Below are positions 29,770 through 41,975 of a stretch of DNA of 64,000 nucleotides, one piece after another; the stretch's first letter is position 1, and each line of letters starts with the position of its first letter. This DNA comes from Anaerostipes sp. MSJ-23 (GTDB lineage Bacteria > Bacillota > Clostridia > Lachnospirales > Lachnospiraceae), in contig NZ_JAHLPY010000003.1 in assembly GCF_018918155.1 (NCBI RefSeq), forward strand, positions 124,001 through 188,000. Reading direction: 5' to 3'. The position numbers and the translations under genes are program-made. Below the pieces are notes generated by a model, which worked only from the letters and a program-made list of their open reading frames with translations, made no database searches and was not told the DNA's origin.

Positions 29770-30163
29770 GTTAAGACAGCTGGATGAAACATTTTTAGAT
29801 TTAGTCGTTGGGATTGTTTTCTTTGGAGTGGTATCTGCAATTTTGGGTATGATAATAACCAGAGGAGATTTTTTGTATTTAACCGGAGCTGTAGCTGGTA
29901 TGGTTGTTGCCATAGGGCTGGTTGTTCATATGACAGTAAGTGTAAAAAGGGCAGTTCATATGGATACACATGAGGCGACAAAATATATGGTAAAGTGTTC
30001 GATCATACGTTATGTAGTAATGTTACTGGTACTTGTTATAGGGATAAATGGTAGTCTTACATGTTTTTTGGCAATTGTTATTGGCTTTTTAAGCAGTAAG
30101 TTTTCTGCATTTTTACAAAGCCCGATTCATCGGTATATTACAAAGAGAATCCTGGAAGAATAA
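29759..30163 (+). CDS. atpI: ATP synthase protein I-like (AtpI)
   Basis: A 134-residue membrane protein with four hydrophobic helices (about 15-35, 40-60, 78-98 and 100-120), typical of the poorly conserved AtpI family. That family helps assemble the c ring, especially in Na+ ATP synthases such as that of Acetobacterium. It overlaps the atpZ-like gene and precedes atpB by 22 bp. Identity rests on position and topology. Confidence 0.75.
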   Translation: MKNKLRQLDETFLDLVVGIVFFGVVSAILGMIITRGDFLYLTGAVAGMVVAIGLVVHMTVSVKRAVHMDTHEATKYMVKCSIIRYVVMLLVLVIGINGSLTCFLAIVIGFLSSKFSAFLQSPIHRYITKRILEE

Positions 30164-30185
30164 CAGACGGAAAGGAGGGTATGCG

Positions 30186-30914
30186 ATGGGAATGATCAAA
30201 GCCCCCATGATGCTTGCTACATCAGGAAATGATGTAGACTTCATGGTTCATGGGCTGATTCCTTTGAATTTTTTTGGACATCGTGTCTATATTACCACAA
30301 CGCATGTGACGACACTGATCGTCATGGTGTTTATTCTTGTTCTTGCATTAATCGCAAGACATGCGGTTTTAAAAGGAGCAGAAAAACCAACAGGATTACA
30401 AAACGCGGTAGAAATGGTGATAGAAACTTTGGATAAATTGGTTCAGGGGAATATGGGCAGACATTGGAGGCCTTTTGTCAATTATATTGGAACAATTATG
30501 GTTTTTATCTTTTTTTCCAATACATCAGGATTGTTTGGGTTGAGGCCTCCGACTGCTGATTATGGAACAACGCTAGCGCTGGCATTGATGACTTTTGTTC
30601 TGATTCAGTTTAGTGCATTTAAGACAAGCGGACTTGGTGTTTTTGTCGATTTATTCCGACCAATTCCAATCTTATTTCCAATCAATCTGATTGGGGAATT
30701 TGCAACACCATTATCTATGTCATTGCGTTTGTTTGGTAATATCATGGCAGGAACAATCATGATGGCTCTCTGGTACGGACTTTTACCGGTTTTTGCAAAA
30801 CTGGGAATACCGGCCTTTCTTCATATGTATTTTGATCTGTTTTCCGGAGCAATCCAGACATTTGTATTTGCGATGCTTACGATGACATTTATTACAGACA
30901 AACGAAATGCATAA
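30186..30914 (+). CDS. atpB: F-ATP synthase operon 2, subunit a
   Basis: Membrane ion-channel subunit, 242 residues. The essential Arg is in MSLRLFGNIMAGT near residue 181, followed by the last helix YFDLFSGAIQTFVFAMLTMTFI. It has more polar N-terminal residues than the operon 1 copy (FMVHGLIPLNFFGHRVYITTTHV). The start follows GGAAAGGAGGGTATGCG. Confidence 0.95.
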   Translation: MGMIKAPMMLATSGNDVDFMVHGLIPLNFFGHRVYITTTHVTTLIVMVFILVLALIARHAVLKGAEKPTGLQNAVEMVIETLDKLVQGNMGRHWRPFVNYIGTIMVFIFFSNTSGLFGLRPPTADYGTTLALALMTFVLIQFSAFKTSGLGVFVDLFRPIPILFPINLIGEFATPLSMSLRLFGNIMAGTIMMALWYGLLPVFAKLGIPAFLHMYFDLFSGAIQTFVFAMLTMTFITDKRNA

Positions 30915-30952
30915 GAGGGCAGATTTTCTATGAAGACTGCGTGAATTTATGA

Positions 30953-31252
<300 letters not shown>

Positions 31253-31277
31253 AATATAGCCGAAGGGAGGCCAAGGC

Positions 31278-31799
31278 GTGGACGGAAGGATATTTGGACT
31301 CGATATTCAGCTTGGCTTTGATGTGATCTTTGAGGCAATTGCCATATTGATTATGTTTGTGCTGCTTTCGTACCTTTTGTTTGAGCCGGTTCGAAAGATA
31401 CTGGAAGATCGAAAGAAAAAAGTTGCAGGACAACTGGATCAGGCACAGAAAGATCAGGAAGAAGCGGCCAGATTAAGAGCGGAATACGAGGGAAAAATAA
31501 AAAATATTGAAAAAGAAGCGGATGAGATTTTGACACAGGCAAGAAAAAAGGCCTTAAAGAGAGAGGAAGAAATCGTTCAGGAAGCGAAAGAAGAAGCAGC
31601 CAGACGAATTGCCCGTGCAGATCATGAAATTGAACTTCAGAAAGCCAAAGTGCAAGATCAGATGAAAAAAGAAATGGTTCAAGTTGCCGTAATGATGGCA
31701 GGGAAGATCATTGCAGAGAAGATTACAGAAGAAGAACAAGATTCACTGGTTGATGCGACTTTAAAAGAAATGGGTGATCAGACATGGCTTCAAAAGTAA
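31278..31799 (+). CDS. atpF: F-ATP synthase operon 2, subunit b
   Basis: Peripheral stalk subunit of 173 residues with a GTG start at 31278 behind GAAGGGAGG. One transmembrane helix (about 12-32) ends in LLFEPVRKILEDRKKK and a long charged coiled coil follows. It overlaps atpH by 16 bp, suggesting translational coupling. Confidence 0.94.
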   Translation: MDGRIFGLDIQLGFDVIFEAIAILIMFVLLSYLLFEPVRKILEDRKKKVAGQLDQAQKDQEEAARLRAEYEGKIKNIEKEADEILTQARKKALKREEEIVQEAKEEAARRIARADHEIELQKAKVQDQMKKEMVQVAVMMAGKIIAEKITEEEQDSLVDATLKEMGDQTWLQK

Positions 31800-32329
31800 G
31801 CAGAATCTATGGGGATGCCTATGTCAATCTGAAGCTTGAAGAAAAACAGCTTGAAAAGGCGATGGAAGAGACAAAAACTGTAAGAGAAGTACTTCGTTCT
31901 AATGAAGAGTTGAAACGTTTTTTGCATCACCCGCAGATTACAAAAGAAGAAAAAATGAAAACCATAGAAACAATATGGAAAGGAAATGTTTCAGATGATA
32001 TGGTAGGCTTTTTAAGGATCATTATCCGTAAAGGCCGTAGCAGAGAAATGGATGGAATCCTTGATTATATTATAGAGCGAATTAGGAAGCTGCTTGGAAT
32101 CGGATGTCTTGAAGTAACATCTGCCATTCCATTATCAGAGGAACAAAAAAAGAAAATCCGAGAGAAAGTGCTCGGAGGATCCGACTATCAGGATCTGGAA
32201 ATTTCTTATAAGACAGATGTATCAATCATAGGAGGATTGATTCTTCGAATGGATAACCGAATTGTGGATAGTTCCATACGAACGAAATTGACTTCTATGG
32301 GAGATTATTTGTCAGGAATATCACGATAA
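31784..32329 (+). CDS. atpH: F-ATP synthase operon 2, subunit delta
   Basis: Stalk-to-head connector of 181 residues. The N-terminal helical domain begins [19 protein letters not shown]. The C-terminal signature is [25 protein letters not shown]. The start overlaps the end of atpF. Confidence 0.93.
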   Translation: MASKVSRIYGDAYVNLKLEEKQLEKAMEETKTVREVLRSNEELKRFLHHPQITKEEKMKTIETIWKGNVSDDMVGFLRIIIRKGRSREMDGILDYIIERIRKLLGIGCLEVTSAIPLSEEQKKKIREKVLGGSDYQDLEISYKTDVSIIGGLILRMDNRIVDSSIRTKLTSMGDYLSGISR

Positions 32330-32351
32330 AACAGAAGGGAGAGAGCCCTCT

Positions 32352-33860
32352 ATGAATTTAAGACCAGAAGAAATCAGCTCAGTGATCAAAGAGCAGATGA
32401 AGCAGTACTCGGTAAAGCTTGAAACTTCTGATGTTGGAACGGTCATACAAGTAGCTGATGGAATTGCCAGAATTTATGGACTTGAAAAGGCCATGCAGGG
32501 TGAATTGCTGGAATTTCCGGGCGGCGTATATGGAATGGTATTGAATCTGGAAGAAGATAATGTAGGAGCAGTATTATTAGGAAACCAGAAAAATATCAAT
32601 GAAGGTGATACCGTAAAAACAACAGGGCGTGTTGTAGAAGTTCCGGTAGGAGATGCCTTGGCAGGACGTGTTGTCAATGCTCTTGGGCAGCCAATCGATG
32701 AAAAAGGACCGATTGAAACAAAGAAACATCGTCCAATTGAACGTGTTGCGTCCGGTGTTATTTCAAGAAAATCCGTTGATACACCGATTCAGACTGGGAT
32801 CAAGGCGATCGATGCTATGGTGCCGATTGGAAGAGGACAGCGTGAGCTAATCATCGGAGACCGTCAGACTGGGAAAACAGCGATTGCGATTGATACAATT
32901 ATCAATCAGAAAGGTCAGGGAGTACATTGTATTTATGTTGCCATTGGGCAGAAAGCTTCTACCGTGGCAAATATTGTAAAAATATTAGAAGAACATGGTG
33001 CTATGGAATATACAACGATTGTTGCATCAACAGCAAGTGAGCTTGCACCACTTCAATATATTGCACCATACGCAGGTTGTGCGATTGGTGAAGAATGGAT
33101 GGAAAAAGGAGAAGATGCATTAATTATATATGATGACTTAAGCAAACATGCAGCAGCTTATCGTACCTTATCTTTGCTTCTTCGAAGACCACCTGGACGA
33201 GAAGCTTATCCGGGAGATGTCTTCTATCTTCATTCAAGATTATTAGAAAGAGCAGCACGTTTATCGGATGAACTTGGAGGAGGTTCGTTAACGGCACTTC
33301 CGATTATTGAAACGCAGGCGGGGGATGTATCTGCCTATATTCCAACCAATGTTATCTCGATTACAGATGGGCAGATTTATCTGGAAACCGAAATGTTTCA
33401 TGCAGGATTCCGCCCAGCAATTAATGCAGGACTTTCTGTATCACGTGTTGGAGGTTCCGCACAGATTAAGGCAATGAAAAGTATTGCAGGCCCAATTCGT
33501 ACAGATCTTGCCCAGTACAGGGAACTAGCAGCCTTTGCTCAGTTTGGTTCTGAGCTTGATGATGATACGAAAGAAAGGTTAGCACAAGGAGAGAGAATCC
33601 GTGAAGTGCTAAAACAACCGCAGTATCAGCCATTGGCAGTAGAAAAACAAGTTGTGATCATTTATGCAGCAGTAAAAAAACATTTGCTTGATCTTAAGAC
33701 AGAGCAGGTTCTAGATTTCGAAAAACAATTGTTTGAACTCATTGATACAAAATATCCAGAGATTTTTGAATCAATTGCGAATACAAAAGTAATCGAAGAA
33801 GAAATAGAAACGAAATTAATAGAAGCTATTGGTGAATGCAAACGTTCTTTTGGAAAGTAG
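32352..33860 (+). CDS. atpA: F-ATP synthase operon 2, subunit alpha
   Basis: Non-catalytic F1 subunit of 502 residues. Walker A is [15 protein letters not shown] near 170 and the signature [19 protein letters not shown] lies near 355. It is strongly similar to the operon 1 alpha subunit by eye over the nucleotide-binding core, but diverges at the C-terminus ([20 protein letters not shown]). Confidence 0.96.
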   Translation: MNLRPEEISSVIKEQMKQYSVKLETSDVGTVIQVADGIARIYGLEKAMQGELLEFPGGVYGMVLNLEEDNVGAVLLGNQKNINEGDTVKTTGRVVEVPVGDALAGRVVNALGQPIDEKGPIETKKHRPIERVASGVISRKSVDTPIQTGIKAIDAMVPIGRGQRELIIGDRQTGKTAIAIDTIINQKGQGVHCIYVAIGQKASTVANIVKILEEHGAMEYTTIVASTASELAPLQYIAPYAGCAIGEEWMEKGEDALIIYDDLSKHAAAYRTLSLLLRRPPGREAYPGDVFYLHSRLLERAARLSDELGGGSLTALPIIETQAGDVSAYIPTNVISITDGQIYLETEMFHAGFRPAINAGLSVSRVGGSAQIKAMKSIAGPIRTDLAQYRELAAFAQFGSELDDDTKERLAQGERIREVLKQPQYQPLAVEKQVVIIYAAVKKHLLDLKTEQVLDFEKQLFELIDTKYPEIFESIANTKVIEEEIETKLIEAIGECKRSFGK

Positions 33861-33871
33861 GGTGATACGTC

Positions 33872-36147
<2,276 letters not shown>

Positions 36148-36152
36148 TCCAC

Positions 36153-36557
36153 ATGGCAGAGAATTTAATGAAATTGGAAATCATTACCCCAGAGAGGATT
36201 TTTTATCAGGGTGATGTAAGTATGGTGGAGCTTACAACGACAGAAGGAGAAGTTGGAATTTATCCAAAACATATTCCAATGACTATGATCATCGCGCCAG
36301 GAATCTTAACGGTTACGGAAAGTGATGGGACAAAGAAACAAGCTGCTTTAATGAAAGGATTTTTGGAAATTACACAAGATTCCATGAATATTCTTGCAGA
36401 AGTGATTGAATGGCCCGAAGAGATTGATGCTGATCGTGTGCGACAATCAAAAGAGCGGGCACAGAAAAGACTCAATGAAAAACAAGAACAAGTTGATTTG
36501 GTACGTGCGGAAATGGCAATGCGAAGGGCACTTGTAAGGGAAAAGTTAATAGAGTGA
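36153..36557 (+). CDS. atpC: F-ATP synthase operon 2, subunit epsilon
   Basis: Regulatory rotor subunit. I take ATG 36153; a GTG at 36144 in a 4-bp overlap with atpD is the alternative. The beta sandwich shows TTEGEVGIYPKHIPMTMIIAPG, and a C-terminal helical pair (RQSKERAQKRLNEKQEQV) follows. It ends the operon. Confidence 0.93.
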   Translation: MAENLMKLEIITPERIFYQGDVSMVELTTTEGEVGIYPKHIPMTMIIAPGILTVTESDGTKKQAALMKGFLEITQDSMNILAEVIEWPEEIDADRVRQSKERAQKRLNEKQEQVDLVRAEMAMRRALVREKLIE

Positions 36558-36564
36558 AAAAGAC

Positions 36565-36602
36565 AAAAAGCTGCATAGGCTGAGAACTATGCAGCTTTTT
36601 TG
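36565..36602. terminator. Bidirectional terminator of ATP synthase operon 2 and P-type ATPase
   Basis: AAAAAGCTGCATAG pairs with CTATGCAGCTTTTT. It also lies at the 3' end of the convergent P-type ATPase gene. Confidence 0.88.
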
Positions 36603-39010
36603 ATTTTAATTTTTTTATATAATTCTCGCGATTTTTTTGTGATCTTGGTTAGTAAATAAAGAACTGGCTGTGTCGCAAGAGAAAAAATAATAAATAAAAT
36701 GATGCATGGGATGGACATACCAGTCAATGCAAATAATTTTGGCAGGAAAATACTGCAGGCGATCAGTCCGAGGATTGAAAGAATAAAAACAGCAGCTCGA
36801 AAATGGTTTAATGGGCGGCAGATAGAATAAAGAATCATAAATCCTACGACTGCAAGTAACAAAGTTGCAGCTGTAGAAATATCGCTGGATGGAATATGAA
36901 ATAGTGGTCCGCATATAACAAGGGCTGCAACAGCGATCAAATCCGTAATTCCTGCTGGTAATGCCTTTAGAATTACATTTGTAATAAAGTGTCCTTTGAT
37001 GATATCTTTGTTTGGTTGGAATGCGAGAAAAAATCCTGGAATTCCAATCGTAAACATGCTGATTAGTGAAATCTGAGATGGCTCCAGTGGATAAGTAATC
37101 ATTAAAACAGCAGAAAGCAAAGACATCAAGAAAGAAAAAATATTTTTTACAAGGAAAAGACTTGCGGAACGCTGAATGTTATTGACAACTCGTCTTCCTT
37201 CCATAACAACAGATGGCATACAGGAAAAATTAGAATCCAGTAGTACAAGCTGTGAAGCCTGAGCTGCAGCGTCACTTCCGGATGCCATAGCAATACTGCA
37301 ATCTGCATCTTTTAATGCAAGTACGTCGTTTACTCCATCTCCAGTCATAGCAACAGTTTTTCCCTGAGCTTTTAAAGCTTGTACAAATTGCCGCTTTTGA
37401 GCAGGAGTCACACGGCCAAAGACAGTATATTTTGTAATAGCATTGGTGATGTCTTCTTCTGTTTTCAAAGTAGTAGAATCAATGTATTTATCTGCATTTA
37501 AAATGCCAGCATCTTTTGCAACTTCTGATACAGTGAGAGGATTATCCCCTGAAATTACTTTTACGTCAACTCCTTGTTTTGCAAAATAGGCAAAGGTTTC
37601 AGGAGCTTCTTTTCGAATTGGATTTGCAAGAAGAATATAACCAAGAGGAAGAACAGGTTCGGTTAATGCTTCGCCAGTTAATGTATGATTATATTCACCA
37701 AAAACAAGAACACGGTATCCCTTTTGAGCATAGGAGCGAATGTCTTTTTCAAAAAGAGAAAAGTCTTCTCGTAATACAAATTCGGGTGCTCCAAGAACAT
37801 AAGATTTTTCTTCAAAAGTTACACCACTATATTTCGTAGCAGATGTAAATGGAGTAATGCCGAGTGCTTTTTTTCCTGTTGTTTTTGTAAAATACTTTTT
37901 TAAGGCATCCATTGTACTATTATCGTTGCTGATAGCTGTTACAAAATCACCAACTAAGTGAGAAAGTTCTGGCATTTTGGTTGAGTCATATTTTCTTGTT
38001 GGAACTAGTTTTTTTACTTGCATAGTATTTTCTGTAATTGTACCAGTTTTGTCAACGCATAATACATTGACACGAGCCAGGGTTTCAATGCTTCGCATAT
38101 CATGAAGGAGTACTTTCTTTTTTGCAAGGCGCATCGAGCTTACAGCAAGAGCCATGCTTGCAAGAAGATAAAGACCTTCTGGAATCATTCCAATTACAGC
38201 AGCCACCATAGAAGTAACACTTTCAGAAAAAGTTTCATGATTTAGGAAAAAACTTTGTACAAATAAAATAATTCCAATTGGAATCAGTGCAACACCGACA
38301 AATTTAACAAGGCGATCCAGAGAACGAATCATTTCAGATGGTTCTCCTTTTTGCATAGATTTTGCTTCCAATGTTAGTTTGGAAATATAAGAATCAGCTC
38401 CAACACTAGTTAGTCGGGCATAGCACTCTCCTGCAACGACAAAACTTCCAGACATTAGGGAATCTCCAGTTTTTTTCTCAATTTCGTCAGATTCTCCAGT
38501 TAGGAGAGATTCATTCGCCTTCACTTGACCATTGACGACGATAGAATCCGCACAAATCTGATCGCCAGATTTAAAAATAACAATGTCATCAATTACAAGA
38601 TTTTCCGAGTCGATATGGATCATTTCTCCATTGCGAACGACATTGGCATGTGGAGCATTTAACATATTCAATTTATCTAAAGTTTCTTTTGCACGAATTT
38701 CTTGAATGATACCGATAAGTGTATTTATAATAATAATAGGAAGAAAAGTAAGATCGCGAAAAGATCCAACGAGGCAGAGAAGGACTGCTAGGATGGCGAA
38801 GATCAGATTGAAATATGTAAATACATTTTCATGAATGATCTCTTGAACAGTTTGAGCAGGCGGATCTACATTAAAATTAGCCCAGCCACAAATTTTTCGT
38901 TCGTTAACCTGTTGATTGGTAAGACCTGTCTGATAGTCAGGTTCTAAACGTTTGATGGGTGTTTTCTCTATATTATAATCCTCTTTTGTTTCTTTTTTTA
39001 TATTCTTCAT
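36587..39010 (-). CDS. Cation-transporting P-type ATPase (CtpE-like)
   Basis: An 807-residue E1-E2 pump in the inner membrane. An actuator domain with LLTGESDEIEKK (near 160) is followed by the M4 motif GMIPEGLYLL (near 270). The phosphorylation site is CVDKTGTITEN (Asp near 306) and the hinge TGDGVNDVLALKDAD near 555. The PEGL motif and lack of heavy-metal Cys sites place it near the CtpE/YloB-like Ca2+ or broad cation group rather than copper or zinc pumps. The last third has about six transmembrane helices. It is a single gene divergent from the alcohol dehydrogenase; the substrate is not certain. Confidence 0.87.
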   Translation of the reverse strand: MKNIKKETKEDYNIEKTPIKRLEPDYQTGLTNQQVNERKICGWANFNVDPPAQTVQEIIHENVFTYFNLIFAILAVLLCLVGSFRDLTFLPIIIINTLIGIIQEIRAKETLDKLNMLNAPHANVVRNGEMIHIDSENLVIDDIVIFKSGDQICADSIVVNGQVKANESLLTGESDEIEKKTGDSLMSGSFVVAGECYARLTSVGADSYISKLTLEAKSMQKGEPSEMIRSLDRLVKFVGVALIPIGIILFVQSFFLNHETFSESVTSMVAAVIGMIPEGLYLLASMALAVSSMRLAKKKVLLHDMRSIETLARVNVLCVDKTGTITENTMQVKKLVPTRKYDSTKMPELSHLVGDFVTAISNDNSTMDALKKYFTKTTGKKALGITPFTSATKYSGVTFEEKSYVLGAPEFVLREDFSLFEKDIRSYAQKGYRVLVFGEYNHTLTGEALTEPVLPLGYILLANPIRKEAPETFAYFAKQGVDVKVISGDNPLTVSEVAKDAGILNADKYIDSTTLKTEEDITNAITKYTVFGRVTPAQKRQFVQALKAQGKTVAMTGDGVNDVLALKDADCSIAMASGSDAAAQASQLVLLDSNFSCMPSVVMEGRRVVNNIQRSASLFLVKNIFSFLMSLLSAVLMITYPLEPSQISLISMFTIGIPGFFLAFQPNKDIIKGHFITNVILKALPAGITDLIAVAALVICGPLFHIPSSDISTAATLLLAVVGFMILYSICRPLNHFRAAVFILSILGLIACSIFLPKLFALTGMSIPCIILFIIFSLATQPVLYLLTKITKKSRELYKKIKIKKAA

Positions 39011-39134
39011 GTTGCAGCTCCCTTATGTTTCTTATGCGACTTGTTTCTGTAGATTAAAAAAACAAAGAATGATTGGGTAGTAATACTTATTATACACCTT
39101 TTTCCATGAAAATTTCGTGAACATAGGTTTTTAT

Positions 39135-39208
39135 TTGACTTTCTATGAGACAGGTGATACGATAAAACTGTGCAACGGAGCATTGTGTTTTTCACAATGC
39201 TCCTTTTT
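39135..39208 (+). ncRNA. Possible very short transcript: promoter followed at once by a terminator
   Basis: TTGACT (39135-39140), a 17-base spacer and TACGAT (39158-39163) are followed from 39177 by a perfect 11-bp hairpin (GGAGCATTGTG/CACAATGCTCC) and a T run. Transcription from this promoter would yield an RNA of about 40 bases. No + strand gene precedes it, because the neighbour is a divergent gene. It could be a small RNA, an attenuator for the dehydrogenase at 39404, or the relic of a lost gene. The rest of 39011-39403 has no clear gene. Confidence 0.4.
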
Positions 39209-39403
39209 ACTTTTTTCAGGTAAAAATGTACTTCTTCTTTTCTAAATGTAACTTTGTAAATTTTTCTATTGGAAATAATAAGATGCCAATATCCTATAAA
39301 TTGTGAGTGGAAGCAAACAAGGACTCATTGGTGCAATTTTCCGAGAAGAAAGCCTTGACAAACATGCCAAGGGAGACTTGAAAAAATTAGGAGGAATCAG
39401 ATA

Positions 39404-40552
39404 ATGAGCGGATTTGAATTTTATATGCCGACAAAAATTGTTTTTGAGCAAGGTGCCATCAGAAAAGTTGCAAAAGAGGGAAAAGTACTTGGAAAAAAAG
39501 GATTAATTGTTACCGATGGTCCATTACTGAAAACAGGGATTCTTGATCCGATCTTTAAGGATTTTAAAGCAGAGGGAATGGATTATGTATTATGGTCAGA
39601 GATTGTTCCCAACCCGAGAGATGTGGATATTGAGTGCGGTGCAAAGTTTGCAGCGGAAGAAAAAATCGATTATATAGTAGCTGTTGGGGGAGGATCTGCG
39701 ATTGATACGGCCAAAGCAATTGGAGCAATTAAAGAAAATGGTGGTAAGTGTAATGATTGGTATGAAGGAAATTTAAAAAAGAAAATTACGCCTTTGATTT
39801 GTGTACCGACAACTTGTGGTACTGGAAGTGAGGTTACACATGAGTCTATTGTAAATAATACGGTTACGATGGTAAAGGATTGTATCTGGGGCCCTGAGGT
39901 AAGTGCAGCAGTAGCAATTCTTGATCCGGACGTACTTGTAAATCTGCCAAAAAAAATTCTAGCATCTACAGGAATTGATGCACTAACGCATGCTGTGGAA
40001 GCGTATGTTTGTAAAGCAGCAAATCCATTTACTGATGCGTTGGCAATTTATGCGATCCGTTTGATTGGAGAAAGTTTGACGGAAGCCGTTGAAAACAGTA
40101 GTAATGAAGCCTATGTAAAAATGATGGCGGCAAGCTGTATGGCAGGTGCAGCATTTGGAAATTCAGATGTGGCTTCTGTACATTCGATTGCAGAAGCACT
40201 TGGTGGATATTATGATATTCCTCATGGAGTTGCCAATGCAATGATGCTTCCAGAAGTCAGTCGATTAAGTATACCAGGAGCACCACAAAAATATGCGGAT
40301 GTTGCTAGAGCACTTGGTGTTCACACAGAAGGAATGACAACACAACAAGCCGCAATGGCCGGAGTTGATTATATGGAAATGTTATGTAGGAGGTTGAATA
40401 TTCCAAAGTTTTCTGAACTGGATGTTGTAGATCCAAAAGATTTTGAGCGATTAGCGACAACGGCAGCAGAGGCATCTGAGACGGAAGATAATCCGGTATT
40501 ATTTGATAAGCAAGATTTTATTGATATTTTTACAAGATTATATAAAAAATAA
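39404..40552 (+). CDS. Iron-containing alcohol dehydrogenase
   Basis: A 382-residue group III NAD(P)-dependent dehydrogenase. The nucleotide motif GGGSAIDTAKAIG lies near 95 and the TTCGTGSEVTHES block near 145. Metal ligands are in STGIDALTHAVEAYV and VASVHSIAEALGGYYDIPHGVAN. It resembles butanol, lactaldehyde or 1,3-propanediol dehydrogenases, so the aldehyde substrate is not fixed. AGGAGG precedes the start, and the start overlaps the stop of a 33-codon frame (TAATG). Confidence 0.9.
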   Translation: MSGFEFYMPTKIVFEQGAIRKVAKEGKVLGKKGLIVTDGPLLKTGILDPIFKDFKAEGMDYVLWSEIVPNPRDVDIECGAKFAAEEKIDYIVAVGGGSAIDTAKAIGAIKENGGKCNDWYEGNLKKKITPLICVPTTCGTGSEVTHESIVNNTVTMVKDCIWGPEVSAAVAILDPDVLVNLPKKILASTGIDALTHAVEAYVCKAANPFTDALAIYAIRLIGESLTEAVENSSNEAYVKMMAASCMAGAAFGNSDVASVHSIAEALGGYYDIPHGVANAMMLPEVSRLSIPGAPQKYADVARALGVHTEGMTTQQAAMAGVDYMEMLCRRLNIPKFSELDVVDPKDFERLATTAAEASETEDNPVLFDKQDFIDIFTRLYKK

Positions 40553-40555
40553 AAG

Positions 40556-40590
40556 AGATCGGAAGCATATCACAATGCTTCCGATCCCTT
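40556..40590. terminator. Bidirectional terminator after alcohol dehydrogenase
   Basis: A perfect GATCGGAAGCAT/ATGCTTCCGATC stem of 12 bp with T and A flanks between convergent genes. Confidence 0.9.
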
Positions 40591-40601
40591 TTATTCTTGA
40601 A

Positions 40602-41051
40602 CTAAGAATTACGGTTTGCGAGATTATTATTTTGATAACGAGGATCGAAAGTGACTTCATCATCAAACCATTCAGGACCATCGTATTCAAGAGCTGATTC
40701 TTTATTTGGAAATTCAACTTCCGCCATGATGAGTCCTTCATATTCGCCGTGAAAAACATCGAGCTCTATTAGATATCCGTGGCTGTCTGGAATCTTATAA
40801 CGAGTTTTCTGAATCAGAATGCCATCTGTTTTTGGCAGTAGATGTTCGTAAGCTTGTTTATCCAGAGGAAATTCAGTTTCAGCACGTGCGAGAAGTCCTT
40901 TGGATTTATAAGTCAGAATATATTGTTTATTAATGCGGCGTATGCGAATGACTGGTTCCATGCACAAATATCCCTGTTCAATTTCAGAATGTGGATAGCT
41001 ATCAAGGTTTTCAGGGAGATTGTGGACAATAAATTTACGTTCGATTTCCAT
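40602..41051 (-). CDS. CYTH domain protein
   Basis: A 149-residue member of the CYTH/TTM superfamily, which binds triphosphate substrates inside a beta tunnel. The N-terminal EIERKF signature (ExExK) is intact. The alternating charged strands VIRIRRINKQYILTYKSKG, TRYKIP and MAEVEFPNKESA supply the usual Arg, Lys and Glu ligands. Related proteins are inorganic triphosphatases (YgiF, NE1496). It is divergent from trmB. The substrate here is unknown. Confidence 0.87.
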   Translation of the reverse strand: MEIERKFIVHNLPENLDSYPHSEIEQGYLCMEPVIRIRRINKQYILTYKSKGLLARAETEFPLDKQAYEHLLPKTDGILIQKTRYKIPDSHGYLIELDVFHGEYEGLIMAEVEFPNKESALEYDGPEWFDDEVTFDPRYQNNNLANRNS

Positions 41052-41154
41052 GGGAATTTCCTCCGTTTTCTTTTTCTTTATTATAACCAGCGTCTATGAT
41101 ATAATCAACAAAGGATTTGAGAAAAAACAAAAGCAAGGAGAATTTGAGAAAATT

Positions 41155-41814
41155 ATGCGATTGAGAAATGTACCAGGGGCGAGAGAAATGATCATTGAAA
41201 GCGATTATTCAATTCAAAATCCGCAAGAATATAAAGGAAAATGGTCACAGGAATTTGAAAATGATCATCCGATTCATATTGAAGTAGGGATGGGAAAAGG
41301 AAAATTTATTTTAGAAATGGCAAAAAGAAACCCACAGATTAATTATATTGGAATTGAAAAATATTCTAGTGTATTAGTGCGTGCGATAGAAAAAACGGAA
41401 GATTTTGAAGGAGATAATCTTCGTCTGATTCGTATGGATGCAGAAGATATTGAAAATGTTTTTGATCATGGAGAAGTGGATCGGATTTATCTGAATTTTT
41501 CAGATCCATGGCCAAAAGACCGTCATGCAAAAAGGCGTTTGACTTCTACAAGATTTTTAGAAAGATATGATCATATCCTGGCAACAGATGGATATGTTAT
41601 GTTTAAAACGGATAACAGAGAGCTGTTCGATTTTTCTCTGGAACAGGTAAAAGAAGCTGGATGGATTTTAAAAGATTATACTTATGATCTTCATAACAGT
41701 GAATATAATGAAGGAAATGTTATGACAGAATATGAGGAAAAATTTTCTGCAAAAGGTAATCCCATTTGCCGTTTGAGTGCATATCGTCATCGTCTGGAAG
41801 ATAGTTGCATATGA
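41155..41814 (+). CDS. trmB: tRNA (guanine-N7-)-methyltransferase
   Basis: TrmB makes m7G46 in the variable loop of many tRNAs using SAM. The start at ATG 41155 gives the family N-terminus MRLRNVPGA and 219 residues; a longer frame back to 41020 is an artefact. SAM motif HIEVGMGKGKFILEMAK lies near 42. The NFSDPWPKDRHAKRRLTS block near 120 is diagnostic. The C-terminal NVMTEYEEKFSAKGNPI motif is intact. Confidence 0.95.
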   Translation: MRLRNVPGAREMIIESDYSIQNPQEYKGKWSQEFENDHPIHIEVGMGKGKFILEMAKRNPQINYIGIEKYSSVLVRAIEKTEDFEGDNLRLIRMDAEDIENVFDHGEVDRIYLNFSDPWPKDRHAKRRLTSTRFLERYDHILATDGYVMFKTDNRELFDFSLEQVKEAGWILKDYTYDLHNSEYNEGNVMTEYEEKFSAKGNPICRLSAYRHRLEDSCI

Positions 41815-41838
41815 TAAAGAAAAAGTGGTAATATAAGA

Positions 41839-41964
41839 ATGAAACCAGGAAAATGTCAAAGAAATATTTGCTTATTTCTTTATCAACATCCATGTATTTA
41901 TCATTGGATCTGCAAATTTTTTCGTTCACTTCATGAAGCAGAAAAATGTTTGTGCAGAAGATAG
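41839..41964 (+). CDS. Possible Cys-rich small protein upstream of thioredoxin (41 aa)
   Basis: A short frame from ATG 41839 to TAG 41962-41964. It has six cysteines and several His in 41 residues (CQRNICLFLYQHPCIYHWIC, then CLCRR at the end). Its stop lies inside the thioredoxin ribosome site (TAGGAG), 12 bases before the trxA start, which suggests coupling. Its own ribosome site is weak. I do not recognise the family, so treat it as a candidate. Confidence 0.4.
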   Translation: MKPGKCQRNICLFLYQHPCIYHWICKFFRSLHEAEKCLCRR

Positions 41965-41975
41965 GAGATTACATT

